The notes: generated by a model from the letters alone, not told the origin. Positions 51,028-60,949 are shown, counted from the stretch's first letter. The stretch: 64,000 nt of DNA from Mycobacterium sp. ENV421 (GCF_002887815.1 NZ_PDHO01000003.1:186001-250000); one strand, 5' to 3'. Program-made: numbers and translations.

Positions 51028-52275
51028 ATGGGTGTTGTGCGAACCGGAGAAATCAAGGCGCTGACCGGTCTTCGCATTGTCGCCGCCATGTGGGTGGTGC
51101 TGTTCCACTTCCGGCCGCTGATCTGGGAAGCTTCACCGCGACTCAAGGAAGACCTCGCGCCGCTGCTCAACGCCGGAGCTCAAGGCGTTGACCTGTTCTT
51201 CATCCTCAGCGGATTCGTGTTGACGTGGAACTATCTCGACCGGATGGGATCGCACTTCTCGGGGCGGGCCACCCTGCACTTCCTCTGGCTGCGGCTGTCC
51301 CGGGTATGGCCGGTGTACCTGGTGACCATGCACTTCGCCGCCGCCTGGATCATCTTCACGCTGCACTTCGGCGCCACCCCGTCGGCGGATGTCGAGAAGC
51401 TCACCGCAATCAGCTACGTGCGCCAGCTGTTCATGGTGCAGCTCTGGTTCGAACCGTTCTTCGACGGCACCAGCTGGGACGGGCCGGCATGGTCGATCAG
51501 CGCGGAATGGCTGGCCTACCTGCTGTTCGGCGGGATCATCCTGGTCATCTTCCGGATGGCGCGGGTGACCCGGGCCCGCACGCTGCTCTTTCTGGCCTTC
51601 GTCGCTGCGCTGCCACCCACCCTGCTGCTGCTGGCCAGCGGCCACTTCTACACCCCGTGGAGCTGGCTGCCGCGCATCGTGGCCCAGTTCTTGGCGGGCG
51701 CGCTGGCCTGCGCGGCGGTTCGACGGCTGCAGATCGGAAGACGTGGCCAGCACATCTCGGGCATTGCCGCGGTGCTGCTGACCGCCGCGATGGTCGGCAT
51801 CCTCTACTACTACGACGCCAACCCGGTGGCCGGGATGATCGACCCCGGCGGCCTGGTCGACGTGTTGTTCATGCCGCTGGTCGTCACGCTGGCGATCGGC
51901 GTGGGCACCCTGCCGGCGCTGCTGTCCACGCGGCTGCTGGTGTACGGGGGCCAGATCTCGTTCAGCCTCTACATGGTCCACGAGATCGTGCACACCTCGT
52001 GGAACTGGGCGGTCCAGGAGTACCAGATCGACCTGCCGAAATCGGTGCAGAAGATCGTCGTCGTCGGCCTGATCGTGGCCGCGCTTGCCGCCGCGATCGG
52101 GCTCTACCACGGGGTCGAGGAACCGGCCCGGCGCTGGATGCGCAGGATGGTCGACTTCCGCGACGTCAAGCATGACAAGCACACCGGCCCGCCGGGGGCC
52201 GAGGGCGGCCGGCTGGCCTCCATCGACAACGCCCGCGATACCCGTCCTCCGCAGTCCTCGGCACGGGCCGGGTAG
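51028..52275 (+). CDS. Acyltransferase-3 family membrane protein
   Basis: 415 residues, about ten TM segments. N-terminal ALTGLRIVAAMWVVLFHFRP carries the conserved catalytic His of acyltransferase_3; GVDLFFILSGFVLTWNY, LRLSRVWPVYLVTMHF (RxxR) and WSISAEWLAYLLFGG are further family landmarks. The C-terminal ~40 residues are cytoplasmic and charged. Such enzymes O-acylate sugars of glycolipids or polysaccharides across the inner membrane. Followed after 104 bases by an SGNH hydrolase gene on the same strand, a common partner of this family. Confidence 0.9.
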   Translation: MGVVRTGEIKALTGLRIVAAMWVVLFHFRPLIWEASPRLKEDLAPLLNAGAQGVDLFFILSGFVLTWNYLDRMGSHFSGRATLHFLWLRLSRVWPVYLVTMHFAAAWIIFTLHFGATPSADVEKLTAISYVRQLFMVQLWFEPFFDGTSWDGPAWSISAEWLAYLLFGGIILVIFRMARVTRARTLLFLAFVAALPPTLLLLASGHFYTPWSWLPRIVAQFLAGALACAAVRRLQIGRRGQHISGIAAVLLTAAMVGILYYYDANPVAGMIDPGGLVDVLFMPLVVTLAIGVGTLPALLSTRLLVYGGQISFSLYMVHEIVHTSWNWAVQEYQIDLPKSVQKIVVVGLIVAALAAAIGLYHGVEEPARRWMRRMVDFRDVKHDKHTGPPGAEGGRLASIDNARDTRPPQSSARAG

Positions 52276-52379
52276 TAACGAAGCCAGCGTCGGTGTGCGA
52301 CAACACCTTCGGAGGCAGTAGGCTGCCTGCGTCGGGCACGAGATTCAGTGGGGTGTCATTGATCCGCAAGGAAGGGCTT

Positions 52380-53069
52380 GTGCGCGTCATCACGACCGGC
52401 CTGTCGGTTGTCGCGGTGCTCGCCGCCGTCGTCGGCTATTCACGCCCGGCCGTCACCTACGAATTGGCCAATCGCGGTTCGGGTTTCAGCCGGGTCGCGG
52501 TGATCGGCGATTCGTACACGACCGGCACTGACGAGGGTGGTCGGGGGCCGCAGTCGTGGACTTCCCGCGCTTGGCTGCTGCTGGCCGGTCAGGGCGCCAG
52601 GGTCGACGCCGACGTGGCCGCCGAGGGCGGTGCCGGCTACGGGATCCGCGGCAACCATGGCAGCTTGTTCGAGGATCTCACCGTGCGGGCCGTCGACCGC
52701 GACGATTCCCTGGTGGTGTTCTTCGGATCCCGCAATGACCAGCCCGCCGATATGGGGAAGTACCCGGTGCTGGTCGGGGAGACCTTGCAGATCGCCCGCC
52801 GGGTGGCGCCCAAAGCCAAGGTCCTGGTGATCGGCCCGCCGTGGCCGACGGCCGACCCGCCGGGCGTGGTGCTGGCCCAGCGCGACATCCTGCGGGCCCA
52901 GGCCAAAGCCGTCGGCGCGGTCTTCATCGATCCGCTCGCCGAAGGCTGGTTCGTCGGCCACCCCGAACTGATCGGTCCCGACGGAGTGCACCCCACCGAC
53001 GCGGGACACGCCTACATGGCCGAGAAGATCGCCCCGCTCATCCGGAGCCAGTTGGCCATCCCGCTGTGA
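52380..53069 (+). CDS. Exported SGNH/GDSL hydrolase
   Basis: 229 residues from GTG at 52380 (GGAAGGG upstream). One N-terminal hydrophobic segment (VITTGLSVVAVLAAVVGYS) acts as anchor or signal. SGNH blocks: I GDSYTTGTDEGGRG (Ser), II VAAEGGAGYGIRG (Gly), III VVFFGSRNDQP (Asn), V DGVHPTDAGHAYM (Asp, His). Likely removes or transfers acyl/acetyl groups outside the membrane, possibly on the product of the upstream acyltransferase. Confidence 0.89.
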   Translation: MRVITTGLSVVAVLAAVVGYSRPAVTYELANRGSGFSRVAVIGDSYTTGTDEGGRGPQSWTSRAWLLLAGQGARVDADVAAEGGAGYGIRGNHGSLFEDLTVRAVDRDDSLVVFFGSRNDQPADMGKYPVLVGETLQIARRVAPKAKVLVIGPPWPTADPPGVVLAQRDILRAQAKAVGAVFIDPLAEGWFVGHPELIGPDGVHPTDAGHAYMAEKIAPLIRSQLAIPL

Positions 53070-53073
53070 GGGT

Positions 53074-53334
53074 TCAGGGCGCGATCCAGGGCTGGCTGTT
53101 GCCCAGATTGTTCGCGTCCACCTGGTAGCACTGCTGCGGAGTGTTGAACCCGAATGCACCCCCGGTCTCGCAGCGCTGAAAGAAGCCGTTCGCATCGATC
53201 GGGCCGTCGCAGCGCTGACCGCCGCCCCACGGTGTCCAGAGTCCCTGGCACCCCGCGCTGGCGGTGGGCGCCCCGATTATGCCGATACCGATGGCGGTGA
53301 TCGTGCAGACCACCACTGAACCGAGTTTCTTCAC
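53074..53334 (-). CDS. Small secreted cysteine-rich protein
   Basis: 86 residues from GTG at 53334, chosen for the GAGGAG site six bases upstream. Signal peptide MKKLGSVVVCTITAIGIGII (first codon GTG) with cleavage after ASA. The mature part GCQGLWTPWGGGQRCDGPID then NGFFQRCETGG and NTPQQCYQVD has four Cys and is Gly/Trp-rich. Resembles mycobacterial exported proteins of unknown function. Convergent with the SGNH gene. Bases 53335-53508 contain only the promoter region between it and the S53 peptidase. Confidence 0.8.
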   Translation of the reverse strand: MKKLGSVVVCTITAIGIGIIGAPTASAGCQGLWTPWGGGQRCDGPIDANGFFQRCETGGAFGFNTPQQCYQVDANNLGNSQPWIAP

Positions 53335-53508
53335 CGTCACCTCCTCGACGAAAAACCTCAAGTGAAGTTCGGATACCCAGTTCATCGCGGTGGCCGCGCA
53401 GATCGTTATCGCAAGCACGGTTCCAGCGCGCTGCGCTTGCATCAGTGTGCAATCGTTTCGGCTTGTGACGTCCCGTTCGCGATGTTGTCGTGGTAGACCG
53501 GTTAGCTG

Positions 53509-55119
53509 ATGAGACGCATGTGGCCAGGGCGTTGCCGGGCATACCGGATGACACCGCTGCTCGCGACGCTCGCGGTGGTCATGGTGGTCTTCGCCGGCGA
53601 CCGCCCGACGCCGTCGCTGCCCTACAACCTGATCGCCGGGCCGTTCGCCCGGCTGCTGGCCCAGGCCGCCGATCTCGGTCCTGCGCGCAGCCAGCGAATC
53701 CAGCTGACCGCCGAACTCCGAGAGGCCGCCCGGCCGACGGCGCTGACCGCATGGGCCGCCGCCCACGGATTGTCGGTGGGCTGGCGCGACGGTGACGCGT
53801 GGGCTGTTGTGGAGGGCACCCCGCGAGCCGTTGCCGGTGCCCTCGACGTGGCTGTCCACGACTATCGCCGCACCAACGGGGTGGTGTTCTACGCCTCGCC
53901 ACAGCAGCCCGTCGTCCCGCAGCAGCTGAGCGGTGAAGTCACCGAGCTGGGCCGGATTCTCGGCTACACGCCGTCACACGAAGGCGTTCCGCCGACCCCA
54001 CCGCTGGATGTCCCCAATGCGGGGCTCGCGCCGACCGAATTGCTCACCGCCTACAACATCAACCCGCTGAGCTCGGCGGGGTACACCGGAAAGGGCCAGA
54101 CGGTCGTCGTCTTCACCTTCGACGGCGTCGACCAGCGCGACCTGGACCAGTTCTCCGAATGGTTCTCGCTGCCGAAATTCACCCTCGAGGTGATGGGCGG
54201 GATGCCGCCCGAGCGGCGCGGCGAGGCGAGCATGGACGTCCAGTTCGTCCACGCGATCGCACCCTCGGCGCGGATCGTTCTGGTCAACGCCCGGTCTACC
54301 GCCGAAGGCGACGCGACCTACGTCAAGCTGGGCAAGCTGATGGAGGAGGTGGACCGCACCTACCCGGGGGCGGTGTGGAGCTTCTCGATCGGCTGGGGTT
54401 GCGATCGCCTGCTCTCCCGCGCGGACCTGGCGCCGGTGCGCTCGGCGCTGGCCCGCGCCCAGCGCAACGGGACGACGGCCTTCGTCGCCAGTGGGGATCT
54501 GGCCGGCCTGGAATGCAAAGGTGGCAAGACCTGGTCGGATCCGCCGAGTCCCGACGACTACGGCGTCGACGTGATGGCCTCGCTGCCGGAGGTGACCGGC
54601 GTCGGGGGAACGACGTTGTCCACCGATTCCCAGGGACAGTGGCTGGCCGAACAAGGGTGGTACGACGTCCCGTTGACCCAGGGCAGCGGCGGCGGCGCGT
54701 CGGTGTTGTTCGCCCGCCCGTCGTGGCAGGACACCGGAACCCGCGCCGGCCCGCACGACAAGCGGCTGGTGCCCGACATCGCCGCGGTGGCCGACCCGTT
54801 CACCGGGGTGAAATTCGTGTTCAACGGTCAGATCCTCGTGGGTGGGGGCACCTCGCAGGCCGCACCGATCTGGGCCGGTATCGCCGCGGTGATGAACCAG
54901 TTCCTCACCGCGCGCGGTTTGGAACAGCTCGGCGACTTCAACCCGCTGCTCTACGACATCGCCGGAGGCGCCGAATTTCCCGCCTTCCGCGACATCTATC
55001 TCGGGGCCAATGCGGTGACGCCCGTCATGGTCGGCTACGACATGATCACCGGGCTCGGGACGCCGAACGTCGACAACCTGATCAAGGCCCTGCTCGTCCT
55101 GAAGTCGTTGCGCCGATGA
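53509..55119 (+). CDS. S53-family serine-carboxyl peptidase (sedolisin-like)
   Basis: 536 residues. A hydrophobic N-terminus (TPLLATLAVVMVVFAG) suggests export; a later ATG at 53548 is an alternative start. An activation domain (about 35-165) precedes the peptidase domain. Catalytic residues: Glu239 and Asp243 in ERRGEASMDVQF, Asp330 in VASGD, and Ser449 in GGGTSQAAPIWAGI (usual motif SGTS). Sedolisins cleave proteins at acid pH. The stop overlaps the next start by four bases (ATGA), coupling it to a membrane protein. Confidence 0.9.
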   Translation: MRRMWPGRCRAYRMTPLLATLAVVMVVFAGDRPTPSLPYNLIAGPFARLLAQAADLGPARSQRIQLTAELREAARPTALTAWAAAHGLSVGWRDGDAWAVVEGTPRAVAGALDVAVHDYRRTNGVVFYASPQQPVVPQQLSGEVTELGRILGYTPSHEGVPPTPPLDVPNAGLAPTELLTAYNINPLSSAGYTGKGQTVVVFTFDGVDQRDLDQFSEWFSLPKFTLEVMGGMPPERRGEASMDVQFVHAIAPSARIVLVNARSTAEGDATYVKLGKLMEEVDRTYPGAVWSFSIGWGCDRLLSRADLAPVRSALARAQRNGTTAFVASGDLAGLECKGGKTWSDPPSPDDYGVDVMASLPEVTGVGGTTLSTDSQGQWLAEQGWYDVPLTQGSGGGASVLFARPSWQDTGTRAGPHDKRLVPDIAAVADPFTGVKFVFNGQILVGGGTSQAAPIWAGIAAVMNQFLTARGLEQLGDFNPLLYDIAGGAEFPAFRDIYLGANAVTPVMVGYDMITGLGTPNVDNLIKALLVLKSLRR

Positions 55120-55862
55120 GTGATCTGACGTCGGACCCCGACGCCGCCGACTCGTTCACCGGCTACGCGGTACCCGCGGGCAGCTACCGGGCTCGCCGAC
55201 AGCGCGGCCCGGGCTACTTCGTGACCATCGGCCTCTGGCTGATCGTTCTCGTCACGGCGATGATGGCGCTGAGCGTCGTGGCGACTCGCATCACGCCCAC
55301 CGCGACCACCTATCGCTGCCCGCCCGACTGCGGGCGGCCGCCGACGGGGCTGCCGGTGGCCATCAATCCGCGCTACTTCGCCCCCGACGGATCGTTCTCG
55401 GTGTCGTATCCGTCGCCGGGAACCGCCTACGACGTGACGATCGAACCCAACGGGGTGCGCGCGGAACTGAACGTCGGTGACGGTGGCACGCTGCGATTGT
55501 TCAGTGAACCGGCGAAGGGCCGCGACGCACGCCAGGTGGCCACCGACCTGCTCAACCAGATCTTCCCCGACGCGGTGACGTCCTATGAGCTGCCCAACGC
55601 GATCCTCGGGTACCAGCCGGGGTACGGCGAGGTCGCCGACGACTGGCCTAAGGGCACCGCGAGCGATTCCCAACACGAGCGCGTCATCATCATCGTCGCC
55701 GTCAAGAACGACCTCGCATTGGTCGCCGGCGCGGTGGGACCGTTCCACCAGTTCGGCCCCGACGACGGGCCTGGGCCACCGTCACCGGCGAACCTCGACA
55801 TCGCCAAGGACATGGGCAAGTACGTCAACAGCTTCATGTGGCGCGGCGACCCGCCGAGATAG
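55116..55862 (+). CDS. Single-pass membrane protein coupled to S53 peptidase
   Basis: 248 residues; ATG overlaps the peptidase stop. Cytoplasmic N-terminus (about 1-35), one TM helix (FVTIGLWLIVLVTAMMALSV), then an external domain with a CPPDCGRPP loop and a beta-rich body (INPRYFAPDGSFSVSYPSPG, VRAELNVGDGGTLRLFSEPA). No family recognised. The coupling suggests that it anchors, regulates or is processed by the peptidase. Confidence 0.8.
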   Translation: MSDLTSDPDAADSFTGYAVPAGSYRARRQRGPGYFVTIGLWLIVLVTAMMALSVVATRITPTATTYRCPPDCGRPPTGLPVAINPRYFAPDGSFSVSYPSPGTAYDVTIEPNGVRAELNVGDGGTLRLFSEPAKGRDARQVATDLLNQIFPDAVTSYELPNAILGYQPGYGEVADDWPKGTASDSQHERVIIIVAVKNDLALVAGAVGPFHQFGPDDGPGPPSPANLDIAKDMGKYVNSFMWRGDPPR

Positions 55863-55880
55863 CCTCCTGCGCTTGGTGTT

Positions 55881-56768
55881 TCAGCCCTGTACGGCCTTTG
55901 CGACGGCGATACATGCAGTCAGCCGGCCCGGCTGCTCTGCGGAATCCTGCACCGCCCACATGGCATTCAGCACCGCCCGCACCACCACCCAGGCCCGCGC
56001 CCGATCCTCGTCGAACTCCGCCGCGTCGACCAGGGTGTAGAACCGCCGGCGCACGCGAAAGCGGACGTCGCCGGCCAACTCGTCGAACCGGTTCCACAGC
56101 ATCGGGGCGATCTCGTAGTGCGGATCGCCGTTGACCGGTTTGGGGTCGATGGCCAGCCAGGGCTGACGCCGGCCTGCGAGCACGTTCGCGTAATGCAGAT
56201 CGCAGTGCAGGACCCGCGCCGTCGCCTCGGCGTCAGCCGTCAGGTCCGCGCACTGGCTCAGCGCCTGCTCCACCAGCCGGTGCGGAATCGGTGCGCCGCG
56301 CGGCAGCTGGGCCAGTTCGGCGGTCCAGCGGTCGAGGTAGAACGTCAATGGCCGCAGTTGCGGCAACGCGGGGACGTGCAGGTGCCGATACAGACCCGCG
56401 ACGATCCGGCAGGCCTCGACGTCGTCGACTGTGGTCAGGTCGTCGCCGAGCCGCTCCAGCAGAATCGTCCGCCGGTGCGGGTCGGCGCTCAGCAACCGGA
56501 CGGCACCCTCGCCGCCCCAACGGCGCAGCGCCAGGTGCTCGTGTTCGGACTCGTCGTCGGGGAAGCCGAGCTTCAGGATCGCGGCCGTGTCGTCGGCTGT
56601 GCGGACCGGCAGCACCAGTGAGCAGTACCCGTGGGTGGCGAGACCGTCGGGCCGAAGCTGCCACTGCGCGACGACGTCACGGGTGAGTCGGGGCAGTGCG
56701 TCGACCCACGTCGCCCACTGTGGGCCGCGACCGGCCATCGCCCGCACCCCGGCGGGCAGATCGATCAC
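55881..56768 (-). CDS. APH(6)-like aminoglycoside/hydroxyurea phosphotransferase family kinase
   Basis: 295 residues from GTG at 56768, overlapping the upstream small gene by four bases. Kinase-like fold: ATP-site Lys in DTAAILKLGFPDDESEHEHL, catalytic Asp in ARVLHCDLHYANVLAGRRQP, and the metal/phosphate loop AIDPKPVNGDPHYEIAPML. The IDPKP motif is typical of the streptomycin 6-phosphotransferase/hydroxyurea phosphotransferase family. Streptomycin activity is not implied by family alone. Confidence 0.86.
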   Translation of the reverse strand: MIDLPAGVRAMAGRGPQWATWVDALPRLTRDVVAQWQLRPDGLATHGYCSLVLPVRTADDTAAILKLGFPDDESEHEHLALRRWGGEGAVRLLSADPHRRTILLERLGDDLTTVDDVEACRIVAGLYRHLHVPALPQLRPLTFYLDRWTAELAQLPRGAPIPHRLVEQALSQCADLTADAEATARVLHCDLHYANVLAGRRQPWLAIDPKPVNGDPHYEIAPMLWNRFDELAGDVRFRVRRRFYTLVDAAEFDEDRARAWVVVRAVLNAMWAVQDSAEQPGRLTACIAVAKAVQG

Positions 56769-56908
56769 GTCTCGGGGTCATCCGGGTGCTCGCCGGCCGG
56801 CTCGCTTGGCGGGGCCGGCCTGTTCAGCCAGTCCTTCAGCCGGAACAACTGGCTGGCCACGATTCCCAGGCCCACCAGCAGCAGACCCAAGACGATCCAA
56901 ATGGTCAT
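56765..56908 (-). CDS. 47-residue single-TM protein coupled to APH(6)-like gene
   Basis: ATG at 56908; MTIWIVLGLLLVGLGIVASQ forms one TM helix, followed by LFRLKDWLNRP and a Pro/Glu-rich acidic cytoplasmic tail ending in EHPDDPET. Its TGA overlaps the GTG start of the kinase (GTGA), so both are translated together. No family recognised. The gene faces away from hrpA, with 61 bases between their starts. Confidence 0.65.
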   Translation of the reverse strand: MTIWIVLGLLLVGLGIVASQLFRLKDWLNRPAPPSEPAGEHPDDPET

Positions 56909-56969
56909 CGCCGTCGAGCCTACGCACACGACGACGCCTCCGGCGGCGCTCGCCGCTATTGTGGCGCCA

Positions 56970-59900
56970 GTGTCCGAGGTCTCCGTTGAGCAGGTGCGTC
57001 AGCTGCGCGCCCGCCTCGACGGCGTGACGTTCCGGGATGCGGCCCGGTTGGGGCGGCGGCTGAAATCCCTGCGCGGCGACGTGTCGGCTGAGACGCTGAA
57101 GAAGATCTCCGATCAGATCGCGGTCGCCGAGGCGTTGGTCGCCACCCGTCAAGCCGCGGTTCCGGTGATCACCTACCCGGATCTGCCGGTCAGCGACCGC
57201 CGAGACGAGATCGCCCGAGCGATCGCCGACCACCAGGTGGTCGTGGTGGCGGGCGAGACCGGGTCGGGCAAAACCACCCAGCTGCCCAAGATCTGCCTGG
57301 AGCTGGGCCGCGGGATCCGCGGAACCATCGGCCACACCCAGCCACGTCGGCTCGCCGCGCGCACGGTGGCTCAGCGCATCGCCGATGAAGTCGGCACCCC
57401 GCTGGGTGAGACGATCGGCTACACCGTCCGGTTCACCGACCAGGCCAGCGACCGCACCCTGGTCAAACTGATGACCGACGGCATCCTGCTCGCCGAGATC
57501 CAGCGCGACCGGCGCCTGCTGCGCTACGACACCCTCATCCTCGACGAGGCGCACGAGCGCAGCCTCAACATCGACTTCCTGCTGGGCTACCTGCGCGAAC
57601 TACTGCCGCGCAGGCCCGACCTCAAGGTGATCGTCACGTCGGCGACGATCGAACCGGAACGGTTCGCCGCGCACTTCGGCAGTGCCGAAAATGGACTCAG
57701 TCACGGCGCACCCATCGTCGAGGTGTCCGGCCGAACCTATCCGGTGGAGATCCGCTACCGGCCGCTGGAAGTGCCTGTGGCGGCTAATGATTCGGAAGCC
57801 GGATGTCGCCGCCGGGGCGGCTCCGAAGATCCCGACGATCCCGATCACGAGATCGTCCGTACCGAGATCCGCGACCAGACCGAGGCCATCGTCGACGCTG
57901 TGCGCGAGTTGGAAGCCGAGCCGCCCGGCGACGTGCTGGTGTTCCTGTCTGGGGAGCGGGAGATCCGCGACACCAGTGATGCACTGCGCGGCGTTGTCGA
58001 TTCACACACCGAGGTGCTGCCCCTGTATGCGCGGCTGCCCACGGCCGAGCAGCAGCGGGTGTTTCAGCCGGCACGGACCGGCAGGCGAATCGTGTTGGCC
58101 ACCAACGTCGCCGAGACATCGCTGACCGTGCCGGGCGTCCGGTATGTCGTCGACCCCGGCACCGCGCGGATCTCCCGCTACAGCAGGCGCACCAAGGTGC
58201 AGCGCTTGCCGATCGAACCGATCTCCCAGGCCTCGGCCGCGCAACGAGCCGGACGGTCGGGGCGTACCGCGCCCGGAGTGTGTATCCGGCTCTACTCCGA
58301 AGAGGATTTCGCGGGCCGGCCCCGCTACACCGACCCGGAGATCCTGCGTACCAACCTCGCCGCGGTGATCTTGCAGATGGCGGCGCTGCAGCTCGGTGAG
58401 ATCGAGAGCTTCCCGTTCCTGGATCCGCCTGAGCAACGCAGCATCCGCGACGGGGTGCAGCTGCTGCAGGAGCTCGGCGCGTTCGACGCCGTCGGCGCCA
58501 TCACCGATGTGGGTCGGCGGCTGGCGCAGTTGCCGGTCGATCCGCGGCTCGCGCGGATGATCGTGCAGGCCGACACCGAGGGATGCGTGCGCGAGGTCTT
58601 GGTGCTGGCCGCCGCGTTGTCGATTCCCGACCCGCGCGAGCGGCCGGCCGAGCGGGAAGAGGCGGCTCGGCAGAAACACGCCCGCTTCGCCGACGAGCAC
58701 TCGGACTTCGTATCCTTCCTGAATCTTTGGCAGTATCTGCGTGACGAGCGGAAGGCCCGTTCCGGCAGCGCTTTCCGGCGCATGTGCCGCGAAGAGTTCC
58801 TGCACTACCTGAGGATCCGGGAGTGGCAGGACCTGACCGGGCAATTACGCAGCATCGCCCGCGACATCGGCATCAGGGAATCCGACGATCCCGAGCCGGC
58901 CGACCCGGCGCGTGTGCACGCTGCCCTCGTCGCAGGGTTGCTCTCGCATATCGGCCTGCGGGAGGGGGATTCGCGCGAATACACCGGTGCGCGCAACACC
59001 CGGTTCGTGCTGGCTCCGGGATCGGTGCTGACCAAGCGTCCGCCGCGCTGGCTCGTGGTGGCCGATCTGGTGGAGACCAGCCGGCTGTACGGCCGCGTCG
59101 CGGCCCGCGTCGAACCCGAGATGGTCGAGCGGGTGGCCGGACACCTGGTGCAGCGCAGCTACAGCGAACCGCATTGGGACGCCAAGCGCGCTGCGGTGAT
59201 GGCCTTCGAGCGAGTCACGCTCTACGGGCTTCCGCTCGTTCCGCACCGGCGGGTGGGATACGCCACCGTCGATCCGGTCGTATCCCGCGAGCTGTTCATC
59301 CAGCACGCACTGGTGCAGGGGGAGTGGCAGAGCCGCCACCACTTCGTCGCCGACAATGCGCGGCTGCGAACCGAATTGGCCGAACTGGAGGAGCGCGCAC
59401 GCCGCCGCGACATGCTCGTCGGTGACGACGAGATCTACGCCTGGTTCGACAGCAGGATTCCGCCGCAGGTGGTCTCCGGCCGGCATTTCGACGGCTGGTG
59501 GAAGAAGCAGCGGCATCGCACACCCGATCTGCTGACGTTCACGCGTGACGACCTGTTGCGTGTCGACGACGAGGACGCCGAACGGCCGGACAGCTGGCAG
59601 GCCGGCGACTTGTCGCTGCCACTCACCTACCGATTCGAGCCGGGCGCCGCCGACGACGGGGTCACCGTGCACATTCCAGTCGAGGTACTCGCCCGGCTCG
59701 GTGGCGATGAATTCGGCTGGCAGGTACCGGCGCTGCGCGAGGAACTGGTGACCGCGCTGATCAAGTCATTGCCGAAAGACCTGCGCCGCAACTTTGTTCC
59801 CGCCCCGGACACCGCGCGGGCGGTGCTGGCCGGTATTCAGGTCGGAAGCGAACCGCTGCTGGAGGCGCTGCAGCGGGAATTGCACCGGCGCAGCGGCATT

Positions 59901-60941
59901 CTCGTACCGATCACAGCGTTCGATCTGGAGAAGCTGCCCGCTCACCTGCGGGTGACCTTCGCTGTCGAGGGGCCGGACGGAACCGAGGTGGCCCGCGGTA
60001 AGGACCTCGATGTGCTGCAGCGCAGGCTCGCAGGCTCGGCCCGCAGGGCGGTGGCCGACGCGGTGGCCGGTGACTGGGAACGATCGGGCCTGCGTGCGTG
60101 GCCGGACGACATCGAGGAGTTGCCGCGCAGCGTCGAACGTACTGTCGGGGGACACCTCGTCCGCGGCTATCCGGCGCTGGTGGACGCAGGCAAGGGCGTC
60201 GACGTGCGGGTCTTCGCCACCGAGGCCGAACGCGAGACCGCGATGCGCGGCGGCACCAGGCGGCTGCTGCGCTTGGCGGTGCCGTCTCCGGTGAAGGTGG
60301 TGGAGAAAGGACTGGACCCGCGTACCCGACTTGTGCTGGGCGCCAACCCCGATGGGTCCTTGACCGCGCTCCTGGATGACTGTGCCGACGCCGCCGTCGA
60401 CGTCCTGGCAGCCGAGCCGGTATGGACCAGAGCAGATTTCGCCGCGCTGCGGGACAAGGTGGCCGAAGCACTGCCGTCGACCACGAAGGAAGTCGTGACC
60501 CGGGTGCAAAGGGTGCTTGCCGCTTTGCAGGAGGTGCATCTCGCCCTTCCCGACAATCCGCCTGCGGCGCAAGCCGATGCCGTCGCCGATATCCGCGCGC
60601 AGCTCGCCGGTTTGGTCGCCACGCCCTTCGTCACCAGCACCGGGGCCGCACGCCTGGCCGATCTGACCCGTTATCTGACGGCGATCGTTCGCCGTCTGGA
60701 TCGGCTGGCCCAGGCGCCGCAGGCCGACCGCGAGCGCATGCACCGGGTGCACGCCGTCGAAGACGCCTACACCGAACTGCTGCAGGCGCTCTCGCCCACC
60801 CGGGCAGCCGCCTCCGACGTTCGCGCCATCGGGTGGCAGATCGAGGAGTTGCGGGTCAGCCTGTGGGCTCAGCAGCTGGGCACCCCCCGGCCGGTCAGTG
60901 AGCAACGGATCTACCGGGCGATCGACGCGATCCTGGCATGA
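56970..60941 (+). CDS. hrpA: ATP-dependent RNA helicase HrpA
   Basis: 1323 residues from GTG at 56970 (another GTG nine bases earlier is possible), matching E. coli HrpA (~1300). Walker A AGETGSGKTTQLPK (Lys101), DEAH at 192-195, motif III VTSATIEPERFA, motif VI AQRAGRSGRTAPGVC; then winged-helix, HA2 and OB-fold domains (to about 720) and the long DUF3418 C-terminal region. It unwinds mRNA and rescues stalled ribosomes in E. coli. Ends at a symmetrical terminator. Confidence 0.95.
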   Translation: MSEVSVEQVRQLRARLDGVTFRDAARLGRRLKSLRGDVSAETLKKISDQIAVAEALVATRQAAVPVITYPDLPVSDRRDEIARAIADHQVVVVAGETGSGKTTQLPKICLELGRGIRGTIGHTQPRRLAARTVAQRIADEVGTPLGETIGYTVRFTDQASDRTLVKLMTDGILLAEIQRDRRLLRYDTLILDEAHERSLNIDFLLGYLRELLPRRPDLKVIVTSATIEPERFAAHFGSAENGLSHGAPIVEVSGRTYPVEIRYRPLEVPVAANDSEAGCRRRGGSEDPDDPDHEIVRTEIRDQTEAIVDAVRELEAEPPGDVLVFLSGEREIRDTSDALRGVVDSHTEVLPLYARLPTAEQQRVFQPARTGRRIVLATNVAETSLTVPGVRYVVDPGTARISRYSRRTKVQRLPIEPISQASAAQRAGRSGRTAPGVCIRLYSEEDFAGRPRYTDPEILRTNLAAVILQMAALQLGEIESFPFLDPPEQRSIRDGVQLLQELGAFDAVGAITDVGRRLAQLPVDPRLARMIVQADTEGCVREVLVLAAALSIPDPRERPAEREEAARQKHARFADEHSDFVSFLNLWQYLRDERKARSGSAFRRMCREEFLHYLRIREWQDLTGQLRSIARDIGIRESDDPEPADPARVHAALVAGLLSHIGLREGDSREYTGARNTRFVLAPGSVLTKRPPRWLVVADLVETSRLYGRVAARVEPEMVERVAGHLVQRSYSEPHWDAKRAAVMAFERVTLYGLPLVPHRRVGYATVDPVVSRELFIQHALVQGEWQSRHHFVADNARLRTELAELEERARRRDMLVGDDEIYAWFDSRIPPQVVSGRHFDGWWKKQRHRTPDLLTFTRDDLLRVDDEDAERPDSWQAGDLSLPLTYRFEPGAADDGVTVHIPVEVLARLGGDEFGWQVPALREELVTALIKSLPKDLRRNFVPAPDTARAVLAGIQVGSEPLLEALQRELHRRSGILVPITAFDLEKLPAHLRVTFAVEGPDGTEVARGKDLDVLQRRLAGSARRAVADAVAGDWERSGLRAWPDDIEELPRSVERTVGGHLVRGYPALVDAGKGVDVRVFATEAERETAMRGGTRRLLRLAVPSPVKVVEKGLDPRTRLVLGANPDGSLTALLDDCADAAVDVLAAEPVWTRADFAALRDKVAEALPSTTKEVVTRVQRVLAALQEVHLALPDNPPAAQADAVADIRAQLAGLVATPFVTSTGAARLADLTRYLTAIVRRLDRLAQAPQADRERMHRVHAVEDAYTELLQALSPTRAAASDVRAIGWQIEELRVSLWAQQLGTPRPVSEQRIYRAIDAILA

Positions 60942-60949
60942 CAACGAAA

